NCBI RefSeq assembly: GCF_030272615.1
Contig: NC_081412.1
Location: 24,927,860-24,991,859 of the forward strand
Reading direction: 5' to 3'
From: Cryptomeria japonica
Lineage: Eukaryota > Streptophyta > Pinopsida > Cupressales > Cupressaceae
DNA length: 64,000 bases
In this document: in pieces, positions 22,531 to 33,850 of the stretch
How the letters are laid out: every line of letters starts with the position of its first letter
Numbering within the stretch: the stretch's first letter is position 1
Notes under the pieces: model-generated
Database searches by the model: none
Told to the model about the DNA's origin: nothing
The model's input: only the letters and a program-made list of their open reading frames with translations
Program-made: the position numbers and the translations under genes

Positions 22531-23360
22531 ATCCGGATTTGGTAATGCATCATTTGACAGTTAAACCGGGGGTAAAACTAGTGAAACAGAAATTAAGAAA
22601 GATGCATCCACAAGTCGCATTACTAGTCAAAGAAGAACTTGAGAAATTATTGGATGTCAGATTCATACGCCCAATTGATTATCCTGAATGGATCTCCAAC
22701 TTAGTGCCTGTCAGTAAACTAGATCGCAACATCAGAATTTGTACAGATTTCAAAGACATCAACAAAGCTTGTCCAAAGGATGACTTCCCATTACCCAATA
22801 TTGACTTGATTGTTGATCTCACAGCAGGTCATGAAATGTTATCATTGATGGATGGATTCTCTGGTTATAATCAAATAAAGATCGTACCCGAGGATCAACA
22901 CAAAACATCATTCACTTGTCCTTGGGGAACTTTCTGCTGGAATGCCATACCCTTCAGGCTAAAGAATGCAAGTGCTACATATCAAAGAGCCATGACTACT
23001 ATCTTTCATGATCTCATGCATGTAACTGTGGAAGATTATGTCGACGACCTCTTGGGCAAATCAATAGACAGAAATACACATTTGGACATACTTTCAGTCA
23101 TCTTTGATCGGTTGGAAAAATACAAAGTAAGATTAAACCCCAAGAAATGTGTCTTTGGAGTAACCTCCAGGAAGCTCCTAGGATTCATTGTATCCAAAAG
23201 AGGAACCGAAGCTGATCCAGCAAAAGTCAAAGCCATCTTGGAGATGCAACCACCAAGAAATATCAGTCAACTTCGATCTTTACAAGGCAGACTCGAGTCC
23301 ATACAAAGATTCATAGAACAAATTGTAGATAAGTGTAATCCTTTTCAGCACTTGCTACAT
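22531..23360 (+). pseudogene. Reverse transcriptase of element 1
   Basis: All RT blocks are readable: FIRPIDYPEWISNLVPV, IRICTDFKDINKACPKDD, LSLMDGFSGYNQIKI, TSFTCPWGTFCWNAIPF, and the catalytic EDYVDDLLGKS with YVDD at 23037-23048. KCVFGVTSRKLLGFIVS follows. The block from 21510 to 23645 has no stop. This is the only recognisable LTR-type RT in the whole window. It would convert element RNA into cDNA in the cytoplasmic particle. RT itself looks intact, but upstream stops and the integrase interruption should prevent a working polyprotein. Confidence 0.93.
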
Positions 23361-24530
23361 AAAAACATCAAATTCAAATGGGATGATAACTATCAACAAG
23401 CTTTCCAAATGCTCAAAGATTATCTTCTGAATCCGCCAGTTTTGATGCCACCAGTTCCAAATCAACCTCTGTTACTATACATATCAGCTACTCCAACGAC
23501 ACTAGGGGCACTCTTAGCACAACAAATTGCTGAGGGCAAAGAAAAAGCAATATACTATATCAGTCGCACATTGGTGGGATATGAGCTAAACTACACACCA
23601 ATTGAGCGTGCATTTCTCGCCGTGGTCTTTGCTTCCCAGAAATTATGACATTACATGCTCACTCATAAGACTAAGCTGGTTGCAAGAATCGATCCATTAA
23701 AATACCTTCTCAATAAAGCGACACTTACTGAGCGACTAGCCAAATGGGTAATGATCCTAAGTGAATTCGACATCGAGTATGTGGACAAAAAAGCAATAAA
23801 AGGACAAGCCATCGTAGACCAATTAGCAGATGCTCCCATGATAGATTATGTTCCTCTAAGTTCAGAATTTCCAGATGAATCCACTTTAACAATGTCACAT
23901 GCAAAGCCATAGCAACTATACTTCAACGGCTCATACACGCAGCATGGGGCAGGAGCTGGCATCCTCTTTATAACTCCTCAAGGGGATTCTATACCAAAAT
24001 CATACCGCTTATCATTTCCTTGTACTAACAATATAGCGGAATATGAGGCATTAACAACTGGATTACGGATTGCAGTTCAGTGGAAGATCCAGGAACTTCG
24101 TGTTTTTGGGGACTCTCAACTTGTAATCCGTCAAGCAACTGATGATTACCAAACAAAAGATAAAAAATTAATGCCTTACAAACTAATGGTGGATGACCTG
24201 AAACAACACTTCACAAAGATAGATTTTGAGCAGATACCAAGAGAGCAAAATCATGTCGCAGATGCCATGGCTACAATTGCTTCACTGATTGATCTACCTC
24301 CAAATGAGACCCGCTATGAGTTCTTGGTGGATAACCTTTTGGTTCCTTTATATGAAATCATTCCTATTGAGATGATATGTGTTGTCGGTCCCGAGTCCCA
24401 GTTATATGGTTCCATTTTCACATACCTTTGTGACAATACCCTACCTCCTGATCTATCAAATAACCAACATCGCTCTTTCATTCGCCAATCATCTCGAGAT
24501 GTCATTTTAGCTGATATCCTATACCGGTGA
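23361..24530 (+). pseudogene. Two RNase H domains of element 1 (RH plus archaeal-type aRNH)
   Basis: The first RNase H follows RT (LLLYISATPTTLGALLAQ, AIYYISRTLVGYELNYTPIE), with a TGA at 23646; the usual first acidic residue is not obvious. A TAG at 23910 precedes a second domain: LYFNGSYTQHGAGAG, NNIAEYEALTTGL, ELRVFGDSQLVIRQ and REQNHVADAMATIAS. These are the four catalytic positions of archaeal-type RNase H, but the first Asp (FDGS in relatives) is Asn here, which fits a single G-to-A change. Dual RNase H is the hallmark of Tat-lineage Gypsy elements. TGA at 24528 ends the block. Confidence 0.85.
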
Positions 24531-24976
24531 GGTCTAGATGGCACTCTTCTTAGATGTTTAGAAAGTGACGAAGCTCAGATTGCGTTACGTGAAGTACATG
24601 AAGGGATATGTGGTCCACATGCTAGTGGTCCTACCTTGGCCAAGAAACTCATCAGGACTGGATATTATTGGCCCAATATGGAAAAAGACTCATATCAGTT
24701 TGTCAAGAAGTGTAAGCAATGTCAAATTCATGAAGACCTCATACATGCGCTAGCACAAGAACTTCAACCAATTACGTCTCCTTGGCCCTTTTGTCAGTGG
24801 GGACTTGATCTCATAGGCAAGATTCACCCTCCTTCTTCCAATGGTCATAAATTCATTATCACTACCACAGAGTATTTCACAAAAGGGATTGAAGTCGTGC
24901 CTCTCACACAAGTCACTGGAAAACAAATCGCTACGTTCATCCTCAACTATATCATTTGCTGATACGGTATTCCTGT
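24531..24976 (+). pseudogene. Integrase of element 1, N-terminal half
   Basis: The zinc-binding HHCC domain reads VHEGICGPHASG, then YYWPNMEKD and KKCKQCQIHED. The catalytic core starts with QWGLDLIGKI (first catalytic Asp) and runs through GHKFIITTTEYFTKGIEVVP to LNYIIC. There is one in-frame TGA at 24960 where CGA (Arg) would be expected. The core is cut after GIPV by insertion of element 2 at 24977; the remainder resumes at 37802 in a register consistent with the inserted length plus the 5-bp duplication. Confidence 0.9.
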
Positions 24977-25768
24977 TGTAGACACCTAAAATTGTCCAGT
25001 CTAATTAAATAAATATTTTATTTATTTAATTATCTAAGCTTAATTCTTCTATTAATTAAATAAATCTTTATTTATTTAATTAATTCATTTATCCTCTTCT
25101 AGCCTTATTTCTCATTTAAATAAATATATTTATTTATTTAAATTATCCTTTTCCTAAATTAAATAAATATTTTATTTATTTAATTATCCCACTTCTTCTA
25201 TTAATTACATAAATCTTTATTTATTTAATTAATTCATTAACCTTTTCTACCCATGACACATGTCATTCATCTCTTAATTCATACACTACCTACCCCTTTC
25301 ATTATTTTATTATTTCTTTTACCTACCCTCTAATCATAGCCGACCTCCTTTTACACCTCTCAATCTTATCCCTCCATTTCATATTGTATCTTCTATATAA
25401 GGAGATGCTTCCTTCATTATCAAACCCTAATCAATCATTCTAATCAATCATTCTAATGAATGATCTTAAGGACTTGACTACACTACGATCCTACTTGCAA
25501 CCACATTCCGTTCTTTGTTGAGCTCTTGTGCACATAAAATCTGAGAGCAAATATATCAAACAAGATCAATGGAGATAGGAAGAATGGAGATCCAAACCCT
25601 ATTGGACATGTGATGGTATAATCTTTGTGATTTCATTTGATTTGCATTGTCTTAGGTAATCTTCATATGTTATGGTGGATCTTTGTTATTGTTAGGCTAG
25701 GGTTTTGTGGTTGAATTCATTTAGCCTTTCAATATCGTTATTATTGTTATCCATTTTCACCATATACA
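24977..25768 (+). repeat. 5' LTR of element 2
   Basis: 792 bp, TGTAGACACC to ATATACA, TATA box TATATAA at 25394-25400. The same five A/T palindromic blocks occur in the U3. Confidence 0.95.
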
Positions 25769-25770
25769 TT

Positions 25771-25791
25771 TTGGCACGCCCGGTGGGACTC
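25771..25791 (+). other. Primer-binding site of element 2
   Basis: TTGGCACGCCCGGTGGGAC, two bases after the LTR, is probably the less mutated form of the family's primer site. Confidence 0.8.
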
Positions 25792-28042
25792 TTGTCCCTT
25801 TTACATTTAACATACTTATTGCAGATTTTATATTTTGAAGTTGCAGATCTGACGTTTTCGGCAGCATTTTGATATTTTCGCATCTGCGCACTTTCGGATT
25901 GCGTTTTTTATTTTCTAGCGCGTCTGCGACATCTAGAGTCGCGTTTGTGTTATTGGCAATATTTTATTTTGCAGGTTCCAGGAAAGCGCGTTTGTGTTAT
26001 AAAGTCGTGTCTACGCTGTTTTTAGTCGCGTCTGTGTCCAGAAGCCGCGTCTGCATTCTGTAGTCGCGTCTGTGTCTCACAGAACTGTGTCTATGTCACC
26101 AAGTCGCATCTGTGTTGAGGGTAATTGTGTTTGTGTTCACCAGTTTCAAATTTTGGGTTTTTATTGATTTAGTTTTCGGATTTTGCATTTAGGGTTTCAG
26201 ATTTGGTTTATTTTGAGCTAACATTTTCAGATCTAGCTAACGAAATTGGTGCAACTTGTCTTGAAAGCAAAATCGTTTGGTTGAAGGCCCCTATTTTCAC
26301 AAAGTCTTTTGGGTTTAAAATTTACTTAACTTGTGTGCTTGCAGGAAGGGGTGATTATTTCAAACAATCCAAACTACTAACAACTCTTTGTTGCAGGTCC
26401 TTGGCAAGGGTTTTTGGATTTTTATTGTGTGCCTTATTTTCATAGACTAGCAAACACTTCAATTGGTGCACTAAAATTGAATCATTGTCTTTTGTGTTTT
26501 GAGCAATAGGCTCTTTTTGTTTAATCTTTAGAGGGTCTGTCTTCCCGTGTGGTCATTAGGACTACTAGTGAGAAGAGAATGACCCAAGTGGTAGCGAGGA
26601 AAACCCACCTCTTCCAAACCACTATAAACAAATGTATTCATGGTGAAAACTATGGATAACGTGTGCTGATTAGTTCATACCGACACTATGTCTCCCCATA
26701 AACCTGTTTGATCAAATTTATTTGATCAGTTGTAGGGTGTAACCCCTACCAGCTGGGAGCCTTCTGTATTTATAGATCTGAAAGTGCCGCATGTATGGCC
26801 ACACAAGCGGATGCCCTTACTAGCACCTTTTTGTTTTAGAAGCTGAAATCCTTCTAGTTGTTGGGGCAGGAGGTCGGACCTCTGGTAGCGGCCCACACAC
26901 ATACGGTTCTTAGTAGAGATACAAAGTTCACCACGGGGAGTTTTCGTGGGGACTGATGCTTGGCTAACCTAAGAAGTGAGTGCCGAGGGTGGAGCCAGTG
27001 AGGTCAAGCATCTAAGTATCCGCTCTGAATAGCGTAGCCTCGGGGGTAAAACCCCATGTGGGATCAACAACTATTGTCTTGGCCAGCCATAAGAATTGTG
27101 CTTGACTTATTTTAAACAATCAAAACATTCAAGACCAAACAACAAAACATTGTGTCTTTTGTGTCTTCAAGTGTATGCAAAACATTTTTACATCAAACAA
27201 CACACTTTTCTTGGAGTCATTTTGAGTCTAGACACTTGCAAACATTGAGTCCTCATCAACACTATGTCCTCTTGTCATGAAAAATAGTCAAACAGTCAGA
27301 TTTGGTCACAACAAAACAACTTCACAAATTAGAAAAAAATTGCACAAATTTTGCAGAAACGCGTCTGTGTCTGACATAATAGCGTCTGTGTTGTATAACC
27401 GTGTCTGTGAAGGGCAGAAATGCGTCTGTGTTCCCAGAATCAACATTACACTTTGCAAAAAAAAAATCTCAGAGATGCGTCTGTGTTGAACAGAGCCACG
27501 TTTGTGTGGGAAACCGCGTCTGTGAAGTATACAGGCACGTCTGTGTTCAGAATTGAAAAGAAAACTTTTACAGTCCAGCAAACAAACACAGTCAATTTCG
27601 GAATTCTTGAGCTTCCTAGGTCATTTCTCCAGGATTTCATTTAGCAGTCAACCTGTCTTTGGGTCTCACAAAGTCCATCATTGCTTCACATCTCACTTTA
27701 CATTCACAATTGTCTAAACTTGAGTCAAAAGGTCACTTGCTTGTCCTCATCATACTTTGTCAACACACTACATACAACAACACTTTACTAAGTGGTCCCT
27801 CATCAAGGTTTCTTACCTTTGGGTCTCATTTGGTCTTACTTAGAGTCAAGGTCAACTTACCTCATCAAGAGAAACTATCCTCTCTTTGGAAGTCACACCT
27901 ACTCTACTACATACATACTTGGTCTAACACTTTGGACATTGCAAGTACACTTCAGATTCATTTACATTCCATCCAACCCTTGGTCTTCCATACTTTTTCC
28001 ATTTTTCCTCTAGTCTCACACATCTCGGTCAATACCTAGTTC
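25792..28042 (+). other. 5' leader of element 2 with GCGTCTGTG arrays
   Basis: Collinear with the element 1 leader. Repeat clusters lie at about 25878-26136 and 27357-27549 with units spaced about 20 bases (cores GCGTCTGTGT, CGCGTCTGCG, CACGTCTGTGTT). No protein is supported in the leader; open frames across it are repeat-driven. Confidence 0.7.
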
Positions 28043-30596
28043 ATGGTTGAAACCCGTCTTCAAAAATCTAGGAGAAAAACTAAAGAGGCTCAAGAGTCCG
28101 CAAACATGAGTTCTTATGAGTATGAGAATGATAACTTTTTCAATTCTGATCATACCACATTACCTGACATGGATGCCTATAGAAACATTCCAAATGTTGA
28201 GAACATGGACACTACAAACAATAATGCTACACACAATGACAATATGGACAACTTTTCCGTACATTCAGTAGATGTGGAAGAATCCATTATGAATCCCCAT
28301 TTCAATCGATTGGTTGAGGAAATAATGAGGAGGGATAGACAATCCTTCTTACAAATGATGGCAGAAAGTGGAGCAAAGATACCTCATGATTTTGACATGT
28401 CTCAAATAATGGAAAATCGACCTTTGCAATAGCCTCACTCCAACATGGATCAAAGAAGGCCTAATAGTGGAGGCAACAGAGGACCACATATGCTACCTGA
28501 ATCACCATCATCTTTGCTTCAAAAACCAAAGGTCCCACATACACATGGTCAAGCATATGATACTCACCTTCGCAGACCATTATGGAAGTCTTATGCAGAC
28601 AGATATGCTCAATTACATACCAATGCTAAGGATCAACCATCAAAGCAATTGGATATTCAAAGGCATGCTCAAAATTTGGACACAAGGAAACCCCGTGTCA
28701 AATTTGGGGGCAACAAATTAGAACATGACATGCCTGTAGAGTATGGTATACATGCACAAAATAGATATGGTGTTCCTCAACATGAATCTATACCAAGTGG
28801 TCCATATACGCAGCATCATTATAGACCTCCTCCATATGAACATGTGTATGATCAATATCATCCATATATGCAACATGCTCCTCCAATTGGTGCCTCAAAC
28901 ATGGGGTATGGTCCAAGAAGTTGATCTCCACCTAAGAGCAATTTGGAGCAACAAATCAAGGACTTACAAAAGAAAATGGAGGACATAAATACACCGAAGC
29001 CAACATACACAATGAGAGACATATATCCTTATCCATTTGACAAGAGCATTCCAATGCTTCACTTTCCTACACACTTTGTGATGCCTAAATTTGATAAGTA
29101 TAGAGGAAAAGGGGATCCTAAGGCACACATAAGACAATTTTTCATAGCTTGCATTGAGGTAGCAGCAAAAGAGACATATTTGATGAGATTATTCCCACAA
29201 AGCCTAGGTGATCAAGCTATGGAATGGTTCTCCCAACTCCCACCTAGTACTAGGTCATGGGGTGATCTAGCAGAGGCATTTATTCAACATTTCTCCTACA
29301 ACATAGAGACAGACATATCAGTCACTACTTTGTGCAACACCAAGCAAAAAGAGGGAGAGTCTTTTGCATCATTTTTACAAAGATGGAGGAATCTAGCCAG
29401 CAGATGCTCTTGTGAAATTCCACAAAAACAAATAGTAGAGATGTTCACCCAAAATGTTAACAAAGACATTGGCTATGATCTAAGGAAAGCTTGTTTGTCC
29501 ACCTTCAAGGACATCATTGAAAAAGGCTTAGCAACAAAGAAGGTCCTAATTGAACAAGGAGTCATTAAGATATTCAAGGAAAAAAAAGATGACTTTAAAG
29601 GAAAAGACAAGCCAAGATTTTGGAATAAAAACAAGAATATAGTCAATGATGGTGTTGTTGATGCCAACACAGTGCGACCCAAATTCATCTTTTCGGGATC
29701 AAGTTATACAAACAATCAAGTGAATACTCAAACAACTTCCAAATCAAGAAAGAAAATACACTCCCTTGGGAGAACCACTTAAGTCAGTTTTTAAGAAGCT
29801 AGTGGCAAACAAGGTAATCACAGTTCCAGATTTTCCTCCATACGAACCAAAGGTCAAACCAAATTGGTGGAATGATGATGAATATTGTGAATTTCATAAG
29901 AGCAAGGGTCATAAGATAGGAAATTGTCATCAACTGAAGAACATCATACAAGATCTCATTGATAGAGGGGATATTGAGATTGAGGGACATTCGTCTAATC
30001 AAGAACATGAGATGTTTAAGGAACCATTCCCAAAACATGACAAAGGAAAAGTTAAAGCCACAGATGACCAGACCAACTATACCAGAGCATCCTACAACTA
30101 TGATTCAACCATCAATCACATCTCAATGGACAATTATGTCTCTACCATTATCATCAAGGACAGAACATCTGAGAATTCTACCCAGAGACCCAAGATTGTC
30201 CTAAAAGGTGTTGGATCTTCTTCTGAACCTACCTTTGAATGTCATGTTACAACCCGCCGAGGTAAAATCACTTTGCAAGGTGCTCCAACTAAAAACACCG
30301 ATTCTTCATCAACCAAACCTGAGTATGACCTTGTAGAACAGTTAGGGAAGACACCCGCGCTCATCTCCATCCTTGAGCTCTTATGCATATCCCCCACTCA
30401 TAAAGCCATTCTTGACAAAACCTTGAGAGACACCACCATTCCTACTGATCTGAACGTGGACCAGTTTCAAGCCATGGTGGGATACCTTTCCATTCCATAC
30501 TCCCTTACTTTCACAGAAGTCGATGACGCCTCCGTAAGTCAGCCACATAATGCACCACTACACATTGAATCCTTCATACACAAACATCAAATAAAA
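28043..30596 (+). pseudogene. gag: Gag of element 2
   Basis: Starts MVETRLQKSRRKTKEAQES and aligns along its whole length with element 1 Gag, including the capsid-like core (LGDQAMEWFSQLPP, about 29205-29247) and the knuckle CEFHKSKGHKIGNCH (about 29886). It has TAG at 28430-28432 and TGA at 28922-28924 where element 1 has CAA and CGA, and a one-base insertion near 29755 (GAAAATACAC against GGAAGTACAC) shifting the frame. The two copies have different inactivating changes at most sites, so they decayed independently. Confidence 0.9.
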
Positions 30597-31080
30597 TGAG
30601 TCCTGATAGATGGACGATCTGGTCTAAACATTTGTACATTGAGCACTATTAAACAATTGGGATATTCTAATAAAGCTGTGAATTCTACAAATCAAATCAC
30701 CATCAAGGCATATGATGACAAAGAGCATTCATCCAAGGGCACAGTCACCTTACCTCTCAGAGTTGGGCCAGTTACAAAGGATGTGGTGTGCCAAGTCTTG
30801 GATTTAGATCTCACTTATAACATATTACTAGGACGCCCTTGGATTCATGAAATGAGGGCACTCCCATCTACATATCATTGATGTATCAAGCTCCCTCACA
30901 ATGGAGTTGAAGTGACCGTCAAAGCTGACCCAAATCCATTCATATATTGCAACAATCTGCAACCTCGATCAGAAATAACAATCCCAGTCAATCGGGAAGC
31001 TGTTCCTTCATCGGCATATGTGCATCCTGAATCCTTAAAAGCTTCTACATCCAAACAAGCAGAGCTAAAAGAAAAGTTCA
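30597..31080 (+). pseudogene. Protease of element 2
   Basis: The TGA at 30597-30599 is followed by VLIDGRSGLNICTLSTI; the active-site triad reads DGR, so catalysis is doubtful. The GRPWIHEM block is present, then a TGA at 30879 (CAA in element 1). The open frame resumes at 30912 with DPNPFIYCNNLQPRSEI and AELKEKFKIKDLGCG. This is the last segment collinear with element 1 before the replaced region. Confidence 0.8.
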
Positions 31081-31900
31081 AGATTAAAGACCTAGGATGT
31101 GGTGAGTATATATTTCATGTTGATCAACTCTCACTATCTCCTATGGTATTCAGTCGACAAGAACAACCTACAAAAAAATTGCAATGCCAAGGAATTGGGT
31201 GTGAACCACCTAGTGTTGTGGCTACTAAGTCTGAATGCAAATCTCCTCTAGTGTTGCAAGCAACTCTTGATATCAATAGTCCTAAGAGTGGTTCCAACAA
31301 AGAATCTATTGAGTGTATCGCCAACCCTCTTGAGAACTCACATAGCCTTACCATATCATCCGCTCATTCCATTTCCACTCCTCTCCTAGACTTGGATCAA
31401 CAAGAATCACAAAAGCCCTTACTCATTGGGGATCAAAAATCAAGCTTTGAAAAGAAAAATCTACAAGTCAAAAATAAAGAAAAGTCCTTTAGTCCAAATC
31501 AAAATCAAAAGCTATTGGACTCTGCAAAAATCAAAGTCAAGGATAAAAATCCTATAAACCAAAAAGAGCAAGAGTTGATCTCCCCTAATGTCAAAATAAC
31601 TCGAGGCAAAAGTTCTAAAATTTTAAATCAAAAGCATACTTGTTGATCCTAAGTCTCCATCATGCTATCCTACTTTCACTTCTTTTCACAATCATAAGCC
31701 TTCATAACTCATCCACTTGTTCCACACATCCATCCCCTTTTAGTGATACATCATGGACCTTTAATGGAGCTTCCTTGAAGGACTTTGTTATCAGGGATGC
31801 CCAAACTTCTTTAGGCAACACACATATGGGCGTATGTAGTCCGCACACTAGTAATTCTATCTTAGTTCCTTTATCAAGGAAGATAGTCACTCAAGCTACA
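31081..31900 (+). other. Replacement segment in element 2 in place of RT, RNase H and integrase core
   Basis: About 0.8 kb with no counterpart in element 1. The protease frame stays open to 31646 and encodes a polar Ser/Lys/Asn/Gln-rich sequence (SFEKKNLQVKNKEKSFSPN) with no domain I recognise. A second frame opens upstream of the integrase tail (31640 on) with a hydrophobic, Ser/Thr-rich start. It could be a filler acquired by template switching or the ancestral sequence of a non-autonomous subfamily. The origin cannot be decided from this window. Confidence 0.6.
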
Positions 31901-32158
31901 CATCATTCAGTCAAGGAACAATGCAGCTACAATCATAAAGTCAAACCTCACACATTTGAGGTAGGTGATTTGGTTCTCAGAGAAAACCCCAAATATCAGC
32001 AAGACAGAGAGAAGAAGGGCAAGTTCGAACCAAACTGGCCTGGTCCCTACATTATTACAGCAGCATATGGATCTGGTGCATATCAGCTCTCAACTACAGA
32101 AGGTGAACCTTTGGAGGATCATATCAACAGCATGCACCTTCGCAGGTTTTACACATAG
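31901..32158 (+). pseudogene. Integrase C-terminal tail of element 2
   Basis: SYNHKVKPHTFEVGDLVLRE, KKGKFEPNWPGPYIITAAYG, AYQLSTTEGEPLEDHINS and HLRRFYT then TAG. This is the GPY/F-type C-terminal DNA-binding tail of Gypsy integrases, almost identical to 38246-38488 of element 1. No catalytic residues are included. Its retention without the core suggests the sequence here matters for something other than integrase activity, or that the deletion is recent. Confidence 0.85.
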
Positions 32159-33850
32159 CTCTTTGGAATATTCTAATTCAAAAATACAAAAATACAAAAA
32201 AAAATTTATAAAACAAAAAAATCGTTACTTGGTGAAAACCTGGCAAACAGGCGCCTTGTGACACAAAAAAATATTGAAAAATCAAAAAAAGTAAAGAGAA
32301 ATAATTTCGTCCAACAGTGAAAACCACTTCGGTGGCGCCCTGGGCAAGTACCATGGTGAAAACTGGGTCACCAGTGCCATGTGTAGAGACATTGCTCCTC
32401 ACTCCTTCAGGATTCTCTTTCATCACTTCACTTTGCACACACTCACGACCAATTCATCCATAATAAACTTACCCATTCCCATCATGGCTTGTTATTGATC
32501 TCCCTAAGATTGGTTAGCCATTCATAATAAACCTCCCTTTTCATCCCTTTCCATCCATAATAAACCATCTCTTATCTGTGGTTAAGGCAAATCCTACGTC
32601 TAGTGATGGGTGTGGAACTAAGAATATCACATGTTTCGAGGAGTACAGTTTCTTCCATCTTCCTTCAGTCTATCCGCGCACAATCCGCAATAAAGCAACA
32701 TTTGCATCACATATCCACAATAAAGTTTCATCTTCTCCGCAATAAAGTATCAGTTTCATGGATTCAGTCAGTTTCAGATGAGACACACCAGCAACAATGG
32801 GCTTCAACAAATCAAATCTTTCAACAAACTCAGACAACATTATGGTTCAGTGCTATCTATCCTTTCTATGAAAGTAAACATTGTGACCACAATCAAATAA
32901 GACTTATACAAGTGACAAGAGACACTAAACTTGAGCATTATAGTGGATGTTGGTGTCGAGTTTTGATTTCATCTTTTTTTTGGTGACATGTCTTTTAGCT
33001 TTTCCGGGATGTCTTTGACTAGAGATTCTATCTCCAAGATGTCTTTGACTAGAAAGGTGAGGATGGGGTATCATCACCTATTCATATTTGTTGTCTGTGG
33101 ATCGTCTCTTAGTAATACTATGACTTGTCAAAGGATATGAGGACACTGTGAGTCTAGTATGAACTGGGGCATTCCTTGTTTGTGATTGTCTTATCTCCAT
33201 GCAAATAGGTACAATGACTTTCTGGGTCGAACATATGCCTCAATTGTCATAACCTACTTGCCATAATAAAGCTCAATGATGATAACGCACAAGAAGCTCT
33301 TTCACTTTCATATCTTCTATCTTCCATCCCCCTTTCTTGATTGACTTCCATCATCTTTCTCGAGTTCGCGTAGCCTGCTATCACATGACTGAGTATAATG
33401 ACACACCAAAAACATTTGCATTTCATGTAGTTGCACCTGCATTACCGCATATAAGCATTTCATACATACATATAGATATCGAAATTGCGTCACATCCTGC
33501 ACACAACACTTGTTAGCACAATTTACATTTGCATTATCATATTCATCTGCATTACATACATTCACATTTGCATCATGAATACATACATAAAACATAAAAG
33601 AACAAAAATACTGCATTGCATCATATACATATTTGCATCCATCACATAAAACAAACATCACATAGACACATCTCATCACATAGGTACACATGCATATAGC
33701 TGCCACAAAAAATGAATCATCTCATATATATAATCATAAAGTGTCATGATACAATGATGTCAAAATCATATGGCTACAAAAGCACCCGCAGGTGTCTACA
33801 TCATCTTACAAAAATGGTACAATACTGATACATAGGCAGCCCTTTATGGC
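32159..33850. other. Spacer between convergent sense pol and antisense PMD gene (element 2)
   Basis: Conserved non-coding spacer, collinear with 38489-40270 in element 1. It contains A-rich slippage tracts (32175-32290), three copies of a GGTGAAAAC motif followed by GGCGCC or similar (32228-32380), an AATAAA cluster (listed separately), and a CATA/ACAT-rich low-complexity stretch (about 33440-33760). Long open frames on either strand there are composition artefacts. Confidence 0.65.
32462..32746 (+). terminator. Cluster of six AATAAA polyadenylation-type signals
   Basis: AATAAA hexamers at 32462, 32526, 32559, 32689, 32719 and 32741, in two repeated contexts (CATAATAAAC and CGCAATAAAG or CACAATAAAG), plus one at 33265. 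The cluster lies just after the end of the sense coding region and before the end of the antisense gene. The element 1 copy has the same set at about 38871-39150. It may terminate sense transcripts; this is inferred from motif and position. Confidence 0.45.

Noticed and set aside
33317-33706. Minus-strand open frame of 129 codons rich in Cys, Tyr and Val
   Set aside because: It lies over CATA/ACAT low-complexity spacer DNA, is not preserved in element 1, and has no domain.
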